Source: Bacteroidales bacterium
Lineage (GTDB): Bacteria; Bacteroidota; Bacteroidia; Bacteroidales; Dysgonomonadaceae
Length of the DNA: 11,018 bases
Direction: 5' to 3'
Assembly: GCA_012798745.1 (NCBI GenBank)
Contig: JAAZMQ010000278.1
Location: 1-11,018, forward strand
Shown piece by piece: positions 1 through 7,278 of the stretch; position 1 is the first letter of the stretch, and each line of letters opens with the position of its first letter. The notes beneath the pieces were generated by a model that saw only the letters and a list, made by a program, of their open reading frames with translations, did no database searches and had not been told where the DNA came from. A program made the translations under genes and the position numbers.

Positions 1-607
1 CAGCAGTACCATAAATATCCAGATGGTCGGGATCGGCCGATGTAATGATGGCGATCCACGGCCGCAGCCAATGAAAAGAGCGATCGTACTCATCCGCTTC
101 AACCACCGTAATGCGGCTTTTATCCGACAAGATGAGATTGCTATTGTAATTTTTCGAAATGCCTCCTAGAAACGCATTGCAATCGACATGCGATTTGCGC
201 AAGAGATGGGCAACCATACCCGAAACCGTTGTTTTTCCGTGAGTTCCGGAAATACATATAGCATCGCTCACCTTAGTAATCTCGCCCAAAACACGTGCAC
301 GCTTCATCACCATAAAACCTTCCGAACAGAAAAAATTCAGTTCCGAATGAGTGGAAGGAACAGCAGGGGTATAAACAATCAAGGTCTGTTCTTTGTCGAG
401 AAATTGCTGAGGGATAGCCTCAATATTATCTTCGTAATGGATAAAAGCACCTTCTTTTGTTAAGGCTTCGGTTAAAGGTGTCTGCACACGATCGTATCCT
501 CCGACGGTTTTCCCGTGAGCCAAAAAATATCGGGCAAGGTTGCTCATGCCGATACCTCCGATTCCGATAAAATAATAATTGGAATATCGTTCCAAACTTT
601 CGCTCAT
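1..607 (-). CDS. murC: MurC, UDP-N-acetylmuramate:L-alanine ligase (partial, 3' end outside window)
   Basis: The first 202 codons are visible, from ATG at 607 to the left edge, with no stop in frame. The enzyme adds L-alanine to UDP-MurNAc, the first step of stem-peptide assembly. The protein begins MSESLERYSNYYFIGIGGIG, whose Gly-rich GIGGIGMS near 15-22 is the N-terminal UDP-binding loop of MurC. YTPAVP is near 79-84, the ATP-binding P-loop is GTHGKTT at 121-127 (His rather than Asn is typical of MurC and Mpl), and EADEYDRSF is near 170-178. ADPDHLDIYG is near 191-200. These cover the N-terminal domain and the first part of the ATPase domain; the ligand-binding C-terminal domain is beyond the window. 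Mpl is an alternative by motif, but dcw position after murG supports MurC. Start and stop overlap suggests translational coupling to murG. Confidence 0.95.
   Translation of the reverse strand, partial: MSESLERYSNYYFIGIGGIGMSNLARYFLAHGKTVGGYDRVQTPLTEALTKEGAFIHYEDNIEAIPQQFLDKEQTLIVYTPAVPSTHSELNFFCSEGFMVMKRARVLGEITKVSDAICISGTHGKTTVSGMVAHLLRKSHVDCNAFLGGISKNYNSNLILSDKSRITVVEADEYDRSFHWLRPWIAIITSADPDHLDIYGTA
604..607 (-). promoter_or_regulatory. ATGA stop/start overlap joining murG and murC
   Basis: On the minus strand the bases 607 to 604 read ATGA: the ATG starts murC and the TGA ends murG. Such four-base overlaps usually allow a terminating ribosome to reinitiate, so the two proteins are probably made in linked amounts. 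The coupling is inferred; the overlap is seen directly. Confidence 0.85.
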
Positions 608-1722
608 TTTCCCAAAATTTTTGCAATTTCGTCGACAATGCGATCGGCAGAATCCGGTTGCGCAAATTTAGCAATATTGTTGCTCAACGATTTCAACCGT
701 ACCTCGTCTCTAACTACTTCCAATGCCACATCAAAAAGCGAAGAAGGTGCTTCAGCATCAGAAATCATGATAGCAGCGCCTTTTTCCACCAGTGCTTGTG
801 CATTTTTTGTCTGATGATCTTCAGCCACATTGGGCGAAGGGACCAAAATAACCGGTTTCCCCAGCAAACAAAATTCGGATATGGAACCGGCTCCTGCACG
901 CGAAATAATCAGATCGGCCACCGAGTAAGCATAATCCATCTGCGAAATAAAATCATATAGCCGAATATTCGAGGGGATTTTCCCTCCAGTCTGCAATTGC
1001 TTTATGTTATCGTAATAATATTTACCGCATTGCCAGATAACCTGTACATCATCCGCTTGTTCAATTTTAGGAAAAGATCCAATGATGCTCTCGTTGAGTG
1101 TTTTCGCACCAAGACTGCCGCCAAGCAAAAGAATCGTTTTCTTTTTGGGATCAAGACGAAAAAACTCAATCCCCTTCCTTCTATTTTCCTCCGAAAGCGT
1201 TAGATCTTGACGACAAGGATTCCCTGTTACGACAATCTTTTCTTTTGGGAAATATTTCTCGAGACCTTCATAAGCGACACAAATCCTGACCGCTTTGTCA
1301 GCCAACATCTTATTGGTCACTCCGGGGTAAGAGTTCTGTTCCTGAATGAGCGTAGGAATACCTCTCGATGCAGCGGCTCGCAGAGTAGGTCCGCTAGCAT
1401 ATCCACCGACACCAACAACCACATTCGGTTTAAAATCGGCAATAATCTTATTCGCCATATACATGCTCTTCAACAATTTTATTGCCACAACAATATTTTT
1501 CAACAAATGCTTGCGATCGAAGCCTGAAACGGGAAGTCCCACAATTTGATAACCCGCCGCCGGTACACGCTGCATCTCCATACGATCTTTTGCTCCAACA
1601 AATAGAATTTCTGCATCATACCAACGTTTTTTTATTGCATTGGCTATGGAAATGGCAGGGAAAACATGCCCACCGGTACCACCTCCGCTGATAATAACCC
1701 TAGGACCCCCATTCTTCATCAT
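604..1722 (-). CDS. murG: MurG, UDP-GlcNAc:undecaprenyl-PP-MurNAc-pentapeptide GlcNAc transferase
   Basis: This is a peripheral membrane glycosyltransferase (GT28, GT-B fold) that converts lipid I to lipid II on the cytoplasmic face. From the ATG at 1722 it has 372 residues. The glycine loop GGGTGGH is at 13-19, followed by VFPAISIA, then GVGGYAS at 104-110, QEQNSYPG near 127-134, GGSLGA at 201-206, the UDP-GlcNAc region SRAGAGSISE at 274-283 and AEDHQTKNA at 300-308. The frame extends eight codons upstream to a TTG at 1746, with a GTG at 1725 and a second ATG at 1719. The ATG pair is preferred because the conserved strand begins just after it. Depending on the start, the gene overlaps ftsW by 20 to 47 bases. 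It ends in an ATGA shared with the murC start. Confidence 0.96.
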   Translation of the reverse strand: MMKNGGPRVIISGGGTGGHVFPAISIANAIKKRWYDAEILFVGAKDRMEMQRVPAAGYQIVGLPVSGFDRKHLLKNIVVAIKLLKSMYMANKIIADFKPNVVVGVGGYASGPTLRAAASRGIPTLIQEQNSYPGVTNKMLADKAVRICVAYEGLEKYFPKEKIVVTGNPCRQDLTLSEENRRKGIEFFRLDPKKKTILLLGGSLGAKTLNESIIGSFPKIEQADDVQVIWQCGKYYYDNIKQLQTGGKIPSNIRLYDFISQMDYAYSVADLIISRAGAGSISEFCLLGKPVILVPSPNVAEDHQTKNAQALVEKGAAIMISDAEAPSSLFDVALEVVRDEVRLKSLSNNIAKFAQPDSADRIVDEIAKILGK

Positions 1723-1746
1723 CACAGACGAAAATTTTAAATTCAA
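1700..1746 (-). other. ftsW/murG out-of-frame coding overlap
   Basis: The last codons of ftsW, ending with TAG at 1702-1700, are read in a different frame from the first codons of murG. Possible murG starts in this stretch are TTG at 1746, GTG at 1725 and ATG at 1722 or 1719. A purine-rich AAAGAAGAAG lies directly before the TTG, too close to serve it well and rather far from the ATGs. At least 20 bases are dual coding. The arrangement suggests translational coupling of murG to ftsW. Confidence 0.8.
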
Positions 1747-3085
1747 CTTCTTCTTTCATTTCAAATGAATCCCCTGAATCTTTTGCCTCAACAACCGACT
1801 CATCCTTATTCGTTTCATTATCCTCATTTTCTTCCTCGTCATGCGAGATAAAATCCTCCTCTTTCTTTTTTGCCGAACCAAAACGATCCGCACTCAAGAT
1901 AATTCCGAAATAAGCGCATGTTATTAAGGTTGATGTACCTCCCCTACTGATAAGTGGCAACGGCTGACCGGTTACGGGGATCAGATTAACAGCTACTGCC
2001 ATATTGATAAATGCCTGAAAGGAAAGAATGAGAGCCGATCCCAAAATTAAGTATTTGGGGAATAGCCTATCAATTTTTCCGGCAATCATGCCTGAACGAA
2101 TAAGAATGATTACATATAATAATAATACGACTACACCTCCTAAAAAACCCAATTCCTCGATGATTATGGCATAAATAAAATCAGAATAAGCTTGAGGCAA
2201 AAAATCGCGTTCGGTGCTGTTTCCCGGAAACTTACCTAAAAGTCCGCCATTGGAAATAGCAATTTTTGCGTGAGCCACCTGATAGTTTTCATCGGTTATC
2301 GTGAAATAAGACTCCTCCGTTTCTTCTTTGTGACTTGCAAAATTTTCGATACGATTCTTCCATGTATCCGCTCTGTTTAAAATTCCTTTTTGCGTCCAAT
2401 CCTCAGGAATTATTTCCAAGAAAAAGACAAAAACAGCAGCTAACCCAATCACTGCCAGTCCTACTTTTGCTAGTCTTACGAATTTTACCTTTCCAATGAA
2501 CATAAGCAAATAGCAAACGACAAACAGAAGAATGGCTGTCGACAAATTATCAAAGGCGATGATTCCGCATACTACGGCGGTAAGACCAACCATCCATTTA
2601 AAAAGAACAGCATCGTTTTCACCGTTTTGTTTACTTAACAAAAACGCGATTGTTCCGATCAACGATATTTTAGCAACTTCCGAAGGCTGGATGGTAAATC
2701 CAAAAATAGAAATCCATCTTTCGGCGCCATTCACCGTAGTTCCTATAAAAGGGGTCAAAATCAACAAAACAATAGAAGCTAAGAGAACAAAAATCAACGA
2801 CGAAAAATACCGGTAAGGAATATTATGAATAAAAAGAATTACGCCCACTCCTCCTATAAGAAAAGTAGCATGACGCAAAATGGGCCCCCACAGATTCTGT
2901 TGACGGTAAACAATGGTACTGGTTGCGCTAAACACCTCTATCAATGAAATCACGCACAGAATAATAAATACGGTCCAGATTACCTTGTCACCCTTAAATA
3001 TTTTTGAAAAAATACTATCTTCTTTCTCTGTCACTTCTTTTACAGGAGAAAGTTCGGAAATTTCCATTGATGAATTCATATCCAT
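1700..3085 (-). CDS. ftsW: FtsW, septal peptidoglycan glycosyltransferase (SEDS family)
   Basis: This integral membrane polymerase acts on lipid II at the septum together with FtsI. It has 461 residues: a polar cytoplasmic head of about 33, roughly ten transmembrane segments between about 34 and 399, and an unusually long charged tail at about 405-461. SEDS motifs are NGAERWI at 119-125, QPSEVAK at 133-139, a long extracytoplasmic loop at about 225-300 ending in AYSDF with Asp302 in the position I take for the conserved catalytic Asp, and GQPLPLISRGGTS at 373-385. RodA is the main alternative, but the location between murD and murG identifies FtsW. It starts 7 bases after the murD stop. The tail is rich in Asp and Glu, and its last codons overlap the start of murG. 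Confidence 0.96.
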   Translation of the reverse strand: MDMNSSMEISELSPVKEVTEKEDSIFSKIFKGDKVIWTVFIILCVISLIEVFSATSTIVYRQQNLWGPILRHATFLIGGVGVILFIHNIPYRYFSSLIFVLLASIVLLILTPFIGTTVNGAERWISIFGFTIQPSEVAKISLIGTIAFLLSKQNGENDAVLFKWMVGLTAVVCGIIAFDNLSTAILLFVVCYLLMFIGKVKFVRLAKVGLAVIGLAAVFVFFLEIIPEDWTQKGILNRADTWKNRIENFASHKEETEESYFTITDENYQVAHAKIAISNGGLLGKFPGNSTERDFLPQAYSDFIYAIIIEELGFLGGVVVLLLYVIILIRSGMIAGKIDRLFPKYLILGSALILSFQAFINMAVAVNLIPVTGQPLPLISRGGTSTLITCAYFGIILSADRFGSAKKKEEDFISHDEEENEDNETNKDESVVEAKDSGDSFEMKEEVEFKIFVCDDEEWGS

Positions 3086-3092
3086 TTAAAAA

Positions 3093-4481
3093 CTAAAGCC
3101 TTCTTACACATTCTTTGAACTGCTCGCCTCGATCTTCATAATTTTTAAAAAGATCGAAACTTGCGCAACAAGGCGACAACAATACCGTATCGCCCTTTTC
3201 TGCCAATCGGTAAGCTTTATTTACCGCTTCTTCCATTGAATAGGCATCTTCTATTACAGGAACTTTACCATCGAAAAATGCATGCAACTTCGAGTTGTCT
3301 TTACCTAAAAAAATCAACGCCCGCACCTTGGATTTCACAAGATCTTCTATTTCCGAATAATCGTTCCCCTTATCCGTACCACCAAGAATAAGTACCACTT
3401 TTGAACGTATACTTTGTAAAGCGTACCAGCACGAATTGACATTTGTTGCTTTTGAATCGTTGATGTATTGCACTCCGCGTACGGTTGCTACTTTCTCCAA
3501 GCGATGTGGCACACCCTTAAAATCAGTAAGTGACTGGCGCAAATTTTCATCGGTAATGTCAAGCAATTTAGCAACGATACCCGATGCAAGCGAATTATAC
3601 AAGTTATGAGTACCTTGCAATGCTAATAATTCCTGTTCCATAGTAAACATATGGTTTTTCACATTTATATATATCTGATCATTTTCGGTATACGCACAAG
3701 AATTTTCGCGTTTCGTTTCACTAAATCCATAAAGTGAAACAGGCGGCTTCAGTTTCTCAATTTCACGTGTTACGATGGGATCATCTACCCAGTAAACAAA
3801 AGCATCATCAATGTTCTGATTACGAATAATGCGCATTTTCGCATCCACATAATTTTGCATATTATAATCGTATCTGTCAAGATGATCGGGGGTAATGTTC
3901 AACAACACCGCAACGTCCGATTTGAAATTCTCTATATCCTCGAGTTGGAAACTGCTCAATTCCAATACATAATAGTCGTAGTTTTCCTCAGCCACCTGTC
4001 GGGCAAAACTTTTGCCGATATTACCACCTAAACCCACATTGAATCCTGCAGATTGTAAAATATGATAAATGAGGCTGGCTGTGGTTGTTTTCCCGTTGCT
4101 GCCGGTAACACAAATCATTTTAGCATCGGTATAACGTCCCGCAAATTCGATTTCGGAAATCACAGGGATACCTTTTTCTCTAATTTTACGGATCAAAGGA
4201 TCCAAATTGGATATGCCGGGACTTTTTACGATTTCATCGGCCAACAAAATCTTTTCTTCTGTATGTTTTCCTTCTTCAAAATCGATAGTGTAATCGATGA
4301 GAGTTTGCCGATGTTCATCGGTTAGTTTACCGTTATCCGACAAAAATACATCGAATCCTTTTGCTCGGGCAAGAATGGCAGAACCCACCCCGCTCTCGCC
4401 TCCGCCAAGAATCACCATCAATTTTTTCGGTTTATCGTCAGCAGAGTCCGAAGATATGTTATGTATACGATCAGCAGTCAT
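3093..4481 (-). CDS. murD: MurD, UDP-MurNAc-L-alanine:D-glutamate ligase
   Basis: This cytoplasmic Mur ligase adds D-glutamate as the second stem-peptide residue. It has 462 residues. The N-terminal Rossmann-like domain begins with VILGGGESGVGSA near 23-35. The ATPase domain shows the P-loop TGSNGKTT at 126-133, ELSSFQLE near 174-181, NITPDHLDRY at 195-204 and the probable carbamylated Lys215. The C-terminal domain has GVPHRLE near 323-329, NDSKATN at 341-347, GGTDKG near 367-372 and SPCCASFDLFKNYEDRG near 436-452. About 20 polar residues precede the first beta strand, longer than usual; Met22 could be the true start, but ATG at 4481 fits the spacing after mraY (36 bases) and has an A-rich stretch upstream. 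It ends 7 bases before ftsW. Confidence 0.96.
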   Translation of the reverse strand: MTADRIHNISSDSADDKPKKLMVILGGGESGVGSAILARAKGFDVFLSDNGKLTDEHRQTLIDYTIDFEEGKHTEEKILLADEIVKSPGISNLDPLIRKIREKGIPVISEIEFAGRYTDAKMICVTGSNGKTTTASLIYHILQSAGFNVGLGGNIGKSFARQVAEENYDYYVLELSSFQLEDIENFKSDVAVLLNITPDHLDRYDYNMQNYVDAKMRIIRNQNIDDAFVYWVDDPIVTREIEKLKPPVSLYGFSETKRENSCAYTENDQIYINVKNHMFTMEQELLALQGTHNLYNSLASGIVAKLLDITDENLRQSLTDFKGVPHRLEKVATVRGVQYINDSKATNVNSCWYALQSIRSKVVLILGGTDKGNDYSEIEDLVKSKVRALIFLGKDNSKLHAFFDGKVPVIEDAYSMEEAVNKAYRLAEKGDTVLLSPCCASFDLFKNYEDRGEQFKECVRRL

Positions 4482-4517
4482 ACTTTTTTCATTCGTGTTT
4501 ATATCCTATCATTTCGA

Positions 4518-5777
4518 CTACCGCATTTTAAGTGTTGCCACTGCAAATACGGCCAAAACTATTCCTACCAGCCAAAAACGAGTAACAATTTTTGGTTCAG
4601 CAATAGGAGCAATCGGTTTTTGAATCAGCGCGTCAATACCGGCATTCCCCGGTTTTTGAAAATGATGATGCAAAGGTGTCATTTTAAAAATCCGTTTGCC
4701 AACCCCATATTTTTTCTTTGTATATTTAAAATAGGCAACTTGAACAATTACCGACAAAGCTTCTACAAAGAACACTCCACATAAAATAGGAAGTAGCAAT
4801 TCCTTATGTATCAATACAGCAAAAACACCTATGATGCATCCCAGCGTTAAACTTCCTGTATCGCCCATAAATACTTCGGCAGGATAAGCATTGTACCACA
4901 AAAAACCGATAGTAGCTCCCACAAAAGCCGCCGCAAAAACCATGAGCTCATCGCTGCCCGGTATATACATGATATTTAGATAAGAAGCGAAATCTACCCG
5001 CCCTGAAACATATGCCAATATCCCCAATGCCACACCAATAATTGCCGATGAACCCGCTGCTAATCCATCCAATCCATCCGTAAGATTCGCACTGTTGGAA
5101 ACAGCCGTAACAATAAGAATTACCACAATCACAAACACTACCCATACTGCCTCATCGGCAAAATCCCCCATAAAGGAAACCAACCAACGATAATCGAAAT
5201 TGTTATTTTTTACAAACGGGATGGTTGTTTTTGTCGTCTTTGCATCTTCGTCCTCATATTGAACACTTTCAATAACATTGTTTACACGAATTTCGGTATT
5301 CTCTCTCGCAATGATGTCCGGGCTTAAATACATAACCAATCCCACAATCAAACCCAATCCGACTTGTGCAATTACTTTGAATTTTCCTTTTACTCCCTCT
5401 TTATCTTTCCTGAATACTTTGATGTAATCGTCGGCAAAGCCAAGTGCTCCAACCCATATTGTACTTACAATCAACAGAATAATATATATATTTTCAAGTT
5501 TTCCAAACAGTAAGATTGAAAGCAAAATAGCCAATATGATGATAATCCCTCCCATAGTCGGTGTTCCTTGCTTACTATATTGCCCCTCCAGATCGAGATC
5601 ACGAATGGTTTCCCCTATCTGTTTCTTCTGCAACCATCGGATGATGAATTTGCCGGCAAAAATCGAAATAAAAAGTGCCAGTAAAGCCGCCATCGCCGAT
5701 CGAAACGTCACATATTGAAACATACCGGCCCCGGGAAAATCAAATTGCTCCAAGTATTCGAAAAAATAATATAACAT
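4518..5777 (-). CDS. mraY: MraY, phospho-N-acetylmuramoyl-pentapeptide transferase
   Basis: This polytopic inner-membrane enzyme transfers phospho-MurNAc-pentapeptide to undecaprenyl phosphate, giving lipid I. It has 419 residues. Signature motifs are GTPTMGG at 71-77, FADDYIK at 114-120 (the DD pair), the NLTDGLDGLA block at 231-240 (Asp234 and Asp237), FMGDTGSL at 303-310 (Asp306) and MTPLHHHF at 366-373. About ten hydrophobic segments are visible. Compared with the roughly 360-residue E. coli enzyme there is a polar insertion at about 154-200, discussed as a finding; similar length is common in Bacteroidota MraY. ATG at 5777 lies 26 bases after murE in an A/T-rich gap with no clear ribosome binding site. 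WecA-type enzymes share the fold, but the HHH motif and operon position identify MraY. Confidence 0.97.
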   Translation of the reverse strand: MLYYFFEYLEQFDFPGAGMFQYVTFRSAMAALLALFISIFAGKFIIRWLQKKQIGETIRDLDLEGQYSKQGTPTMGGIIIILAILLSILLFGKLENIYIILLIVSTIWVGALGFADDYIKVFRKDKEGVKGKFKVIAQVGLGLIVGLVMYLSPDIIARENTEIRVNNVIESVQYEDEDAKTTKTTIPFVKNNNFDYRWLVSFMGDFADEAVWVVFVIVVILIVTAVSNSANLTDGLDGLAAGSSAIIGVALGILAYVSGRVDFASYLNIMYIPGSDELMVFAAAFVGATIGFLWYNAYPAEVFMGDTGSLTLGCIIGVFAVLIHKELLLPILCGVFFVEALSVIVQVAYFKYTKKKYGVGKRIFKMTPLHHHFQKPGNAGIDALIQKPIAPIAEPKIVTRFWLVGIVLAVFAVATLKMR

Positions 5778-5803
5778 GCATTTATTTATTTTAATCTAAA
5801 ATC

Positions 5804-7261
5804 TTACTTACCAAAAAATATTTTTTCCACCTCCTCTTTATCGTCAAAATGATGCTTCACACCCTTTATTTCTTGGTAATCTTCGTGTCCCTTCCCGGCA
5901 ATAAGAACCACATCGTCCGATTTTGCCAAAGCGCAAGCGGTTTTTATTGCTTCACGACGATCGGCAATGGTAAGTACATTCCGCTGTTCCTCCTCGCCCA
6001 ACCCTGCAAGCATATCGTTTAATATATCCAACGGATCTTCAAAACGGGGATTATCAGAGGTAAAAATAACCTTATCACTCAATCGGTACGCTTCGCGAGC
6101 CATTATCGGACGTTTAGCTTTATCACGGTTGCCCCCACAACCCACTACGGTAATAACATTTCCTTTTCCCTTCAACACTTCATGAATAGCATTAAGTACA
6201 TTGGTCAAGGCATCAGGCGTATGTGCGTAATCGATAATCGCGGTAAAGCCTTCTGGCAACCGAATGGTTTGAAAACGTCCGGCCACCGGCTTAAGAACAG
6301 TAAGCGTCCTCAAAATATCATCCTCATTTAATCCCAATAAGATACTCGCTCCGTAAACAGCTAGTAAATTATACACATTAAATATTCCCACAAACTGAAC
6401 TGTAAGTTGTTTACGGTTAATTTCGATATCTGTACCATCAAAATGTTTTTCAAAAATACGGGCCTTAAAATCGGCCATATTTTTCAACGAATACGTATAT
6501 TTTTTTGCTTTGGTATTTTGAAGCATGAACAAGCCGTTCTTGTCATCGATATTGGTGAGAGCAAACGCATCGGATGGCAAATCATCAAAAAACGATTTTT
6601 TCACATCACGATACTCCTGCATATTGCTATGATAATCCAAATGATCTTGGGTAAGATTGGTAAAAATGCCGCCGGCAAATTTCAAACCATATACCCGCTT
6701 TTGATGAATGGCATGCGAACTAACCTCCACAAATGCATATTCGCAACCGTCATCAACCATCATCCTGAGGAATTGATTCAATGTGATGGGGTCCAGCGTC
6801 GTGTGGGTAGTAGGATATTTTTTTTCGTTGACATAATTACATACCGTAGACAACAATCCTACGGCATAACCCTGGCGGCGAAACATTTCATAAAGTAAGG
6901 TTGCTACCGTGGTTTTCCCATTTGTGCCGGTAACCCCGATAAGTTTAAGATGCCGAGAAGGATTACCATACCATTGCGAAGCAATCAGAGCCAAAGCGAT
7001 GGCACTGTTTTCCACTTGAACATAGGTAACTCGCGAAAAGAATTCTTCAATAAGAGGTTTATCATAAACAATAACCCCGGCCCCTTCTTCAATGGCTTTT
7101 CCTATATAGGAATGGCCATCAGTGCAAATGCCCTCAACAGCCACAAAAAGCGAACCCTGCCGCACCTGACGAGAATCGGAAGTGATGCCCATTACTTCCA
7201 CATTTTCGTTCCCTTTTATCGAAATCACGTTGCAATCCGCAATAAGTTGACTTAATTTCAT
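5804..7261 (-). CDS. murE: MurE, UDP-MurNAc-L-Ala-D-Glu:meso-diaminopimelate ligase
   Basis: This cytoplasmic ATP-dependent ligase adds the third residue of the stem peptide. It has 485 residues, normal for the family. The N-terminal UDP-substrate domain (about 1-105) contains ITSDSRQVRQGSLFVA near 26-41. The central ATPase domain has the P-loop TGTNGKTT at 111-118, VSSHAI near 180-185, TNLTQDHLDYH at 201-211 and a Lys at 221 that aligns with the usual carbamylated lysine. The C-terminal domain carries DYAHTPDAL near 344-352 and SDNPRFEDP at 402-410. DNPR is the motif associated with meso-diaminopimelate rather than lysine, so DAP-type peptidoglycan is predicted. It starts 17 bases after ftsI and ends 26 bases before mraY. 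The murF gene that follows murE in E. coli is absent. Confidence 0.97.
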   Translation of the reverse strand: MKLSQLIADCNVISIKGNENVEVMGITSDSRQVRQGSLFVAVEGICTDGHSYIGKAIEEGAGVIVYDKPLIEEFFSRVTYVQVENSAIALALIASQWYGNPSRHLKLIGVTGTNGKTTVATLLYEMFRRQGYAVGLLSTVCNYVNEKKYPTTHTTLDPITLNQFLRMMVDDGCEYAFVEVSSHAIHQKRVYGLKFAGGIFTNLTQDHLDYHSNMQEYRDVKKSFFDDLPSDAFALTNIDDKNGLFMLQNTKAKKYTYSLKNMADFKARIFEKHFDGTDIEINRKQLTVQFVGIFNVYNLLAVYGASILLGLNEDDILRTLTVLKPVAGRFQTIRLPEGFTAIIDYAHTPDALTNVLNAIHEVLKGKGNVITVVGCGGNRDKAKRPIMAREAYRLSDKVIFTSDNPRFEDPLDILNDMLAGLGEEEQRNVLTIADRREAIKTACALAKSDDVVLIAGKGHEDYQEIKGVKHHFDDKEEVEKIFFGK

Positions 7262-7278
7262 ATTCTATATTTATTCTT

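Noticed and set aside
426..674. Minus-strand frame of 82 codons spanning the murG/murC junction
   Set aside because: It is out of frame with both murG and murC, which are supported by conserved motifs through this stretch.
4948..5145. Minus-strand frame of 65 codons inside mraY
   Set aside because: It is a shifted frame of mraY; its Cys- and Gly-rich product is an artefact of reading the membrane-helix codons off phase.
6407..6898. Open frame of 163 codons on the plus strand
   Set aside because: It is antisense to the catalytic core of murE and shows no recognisable domain.
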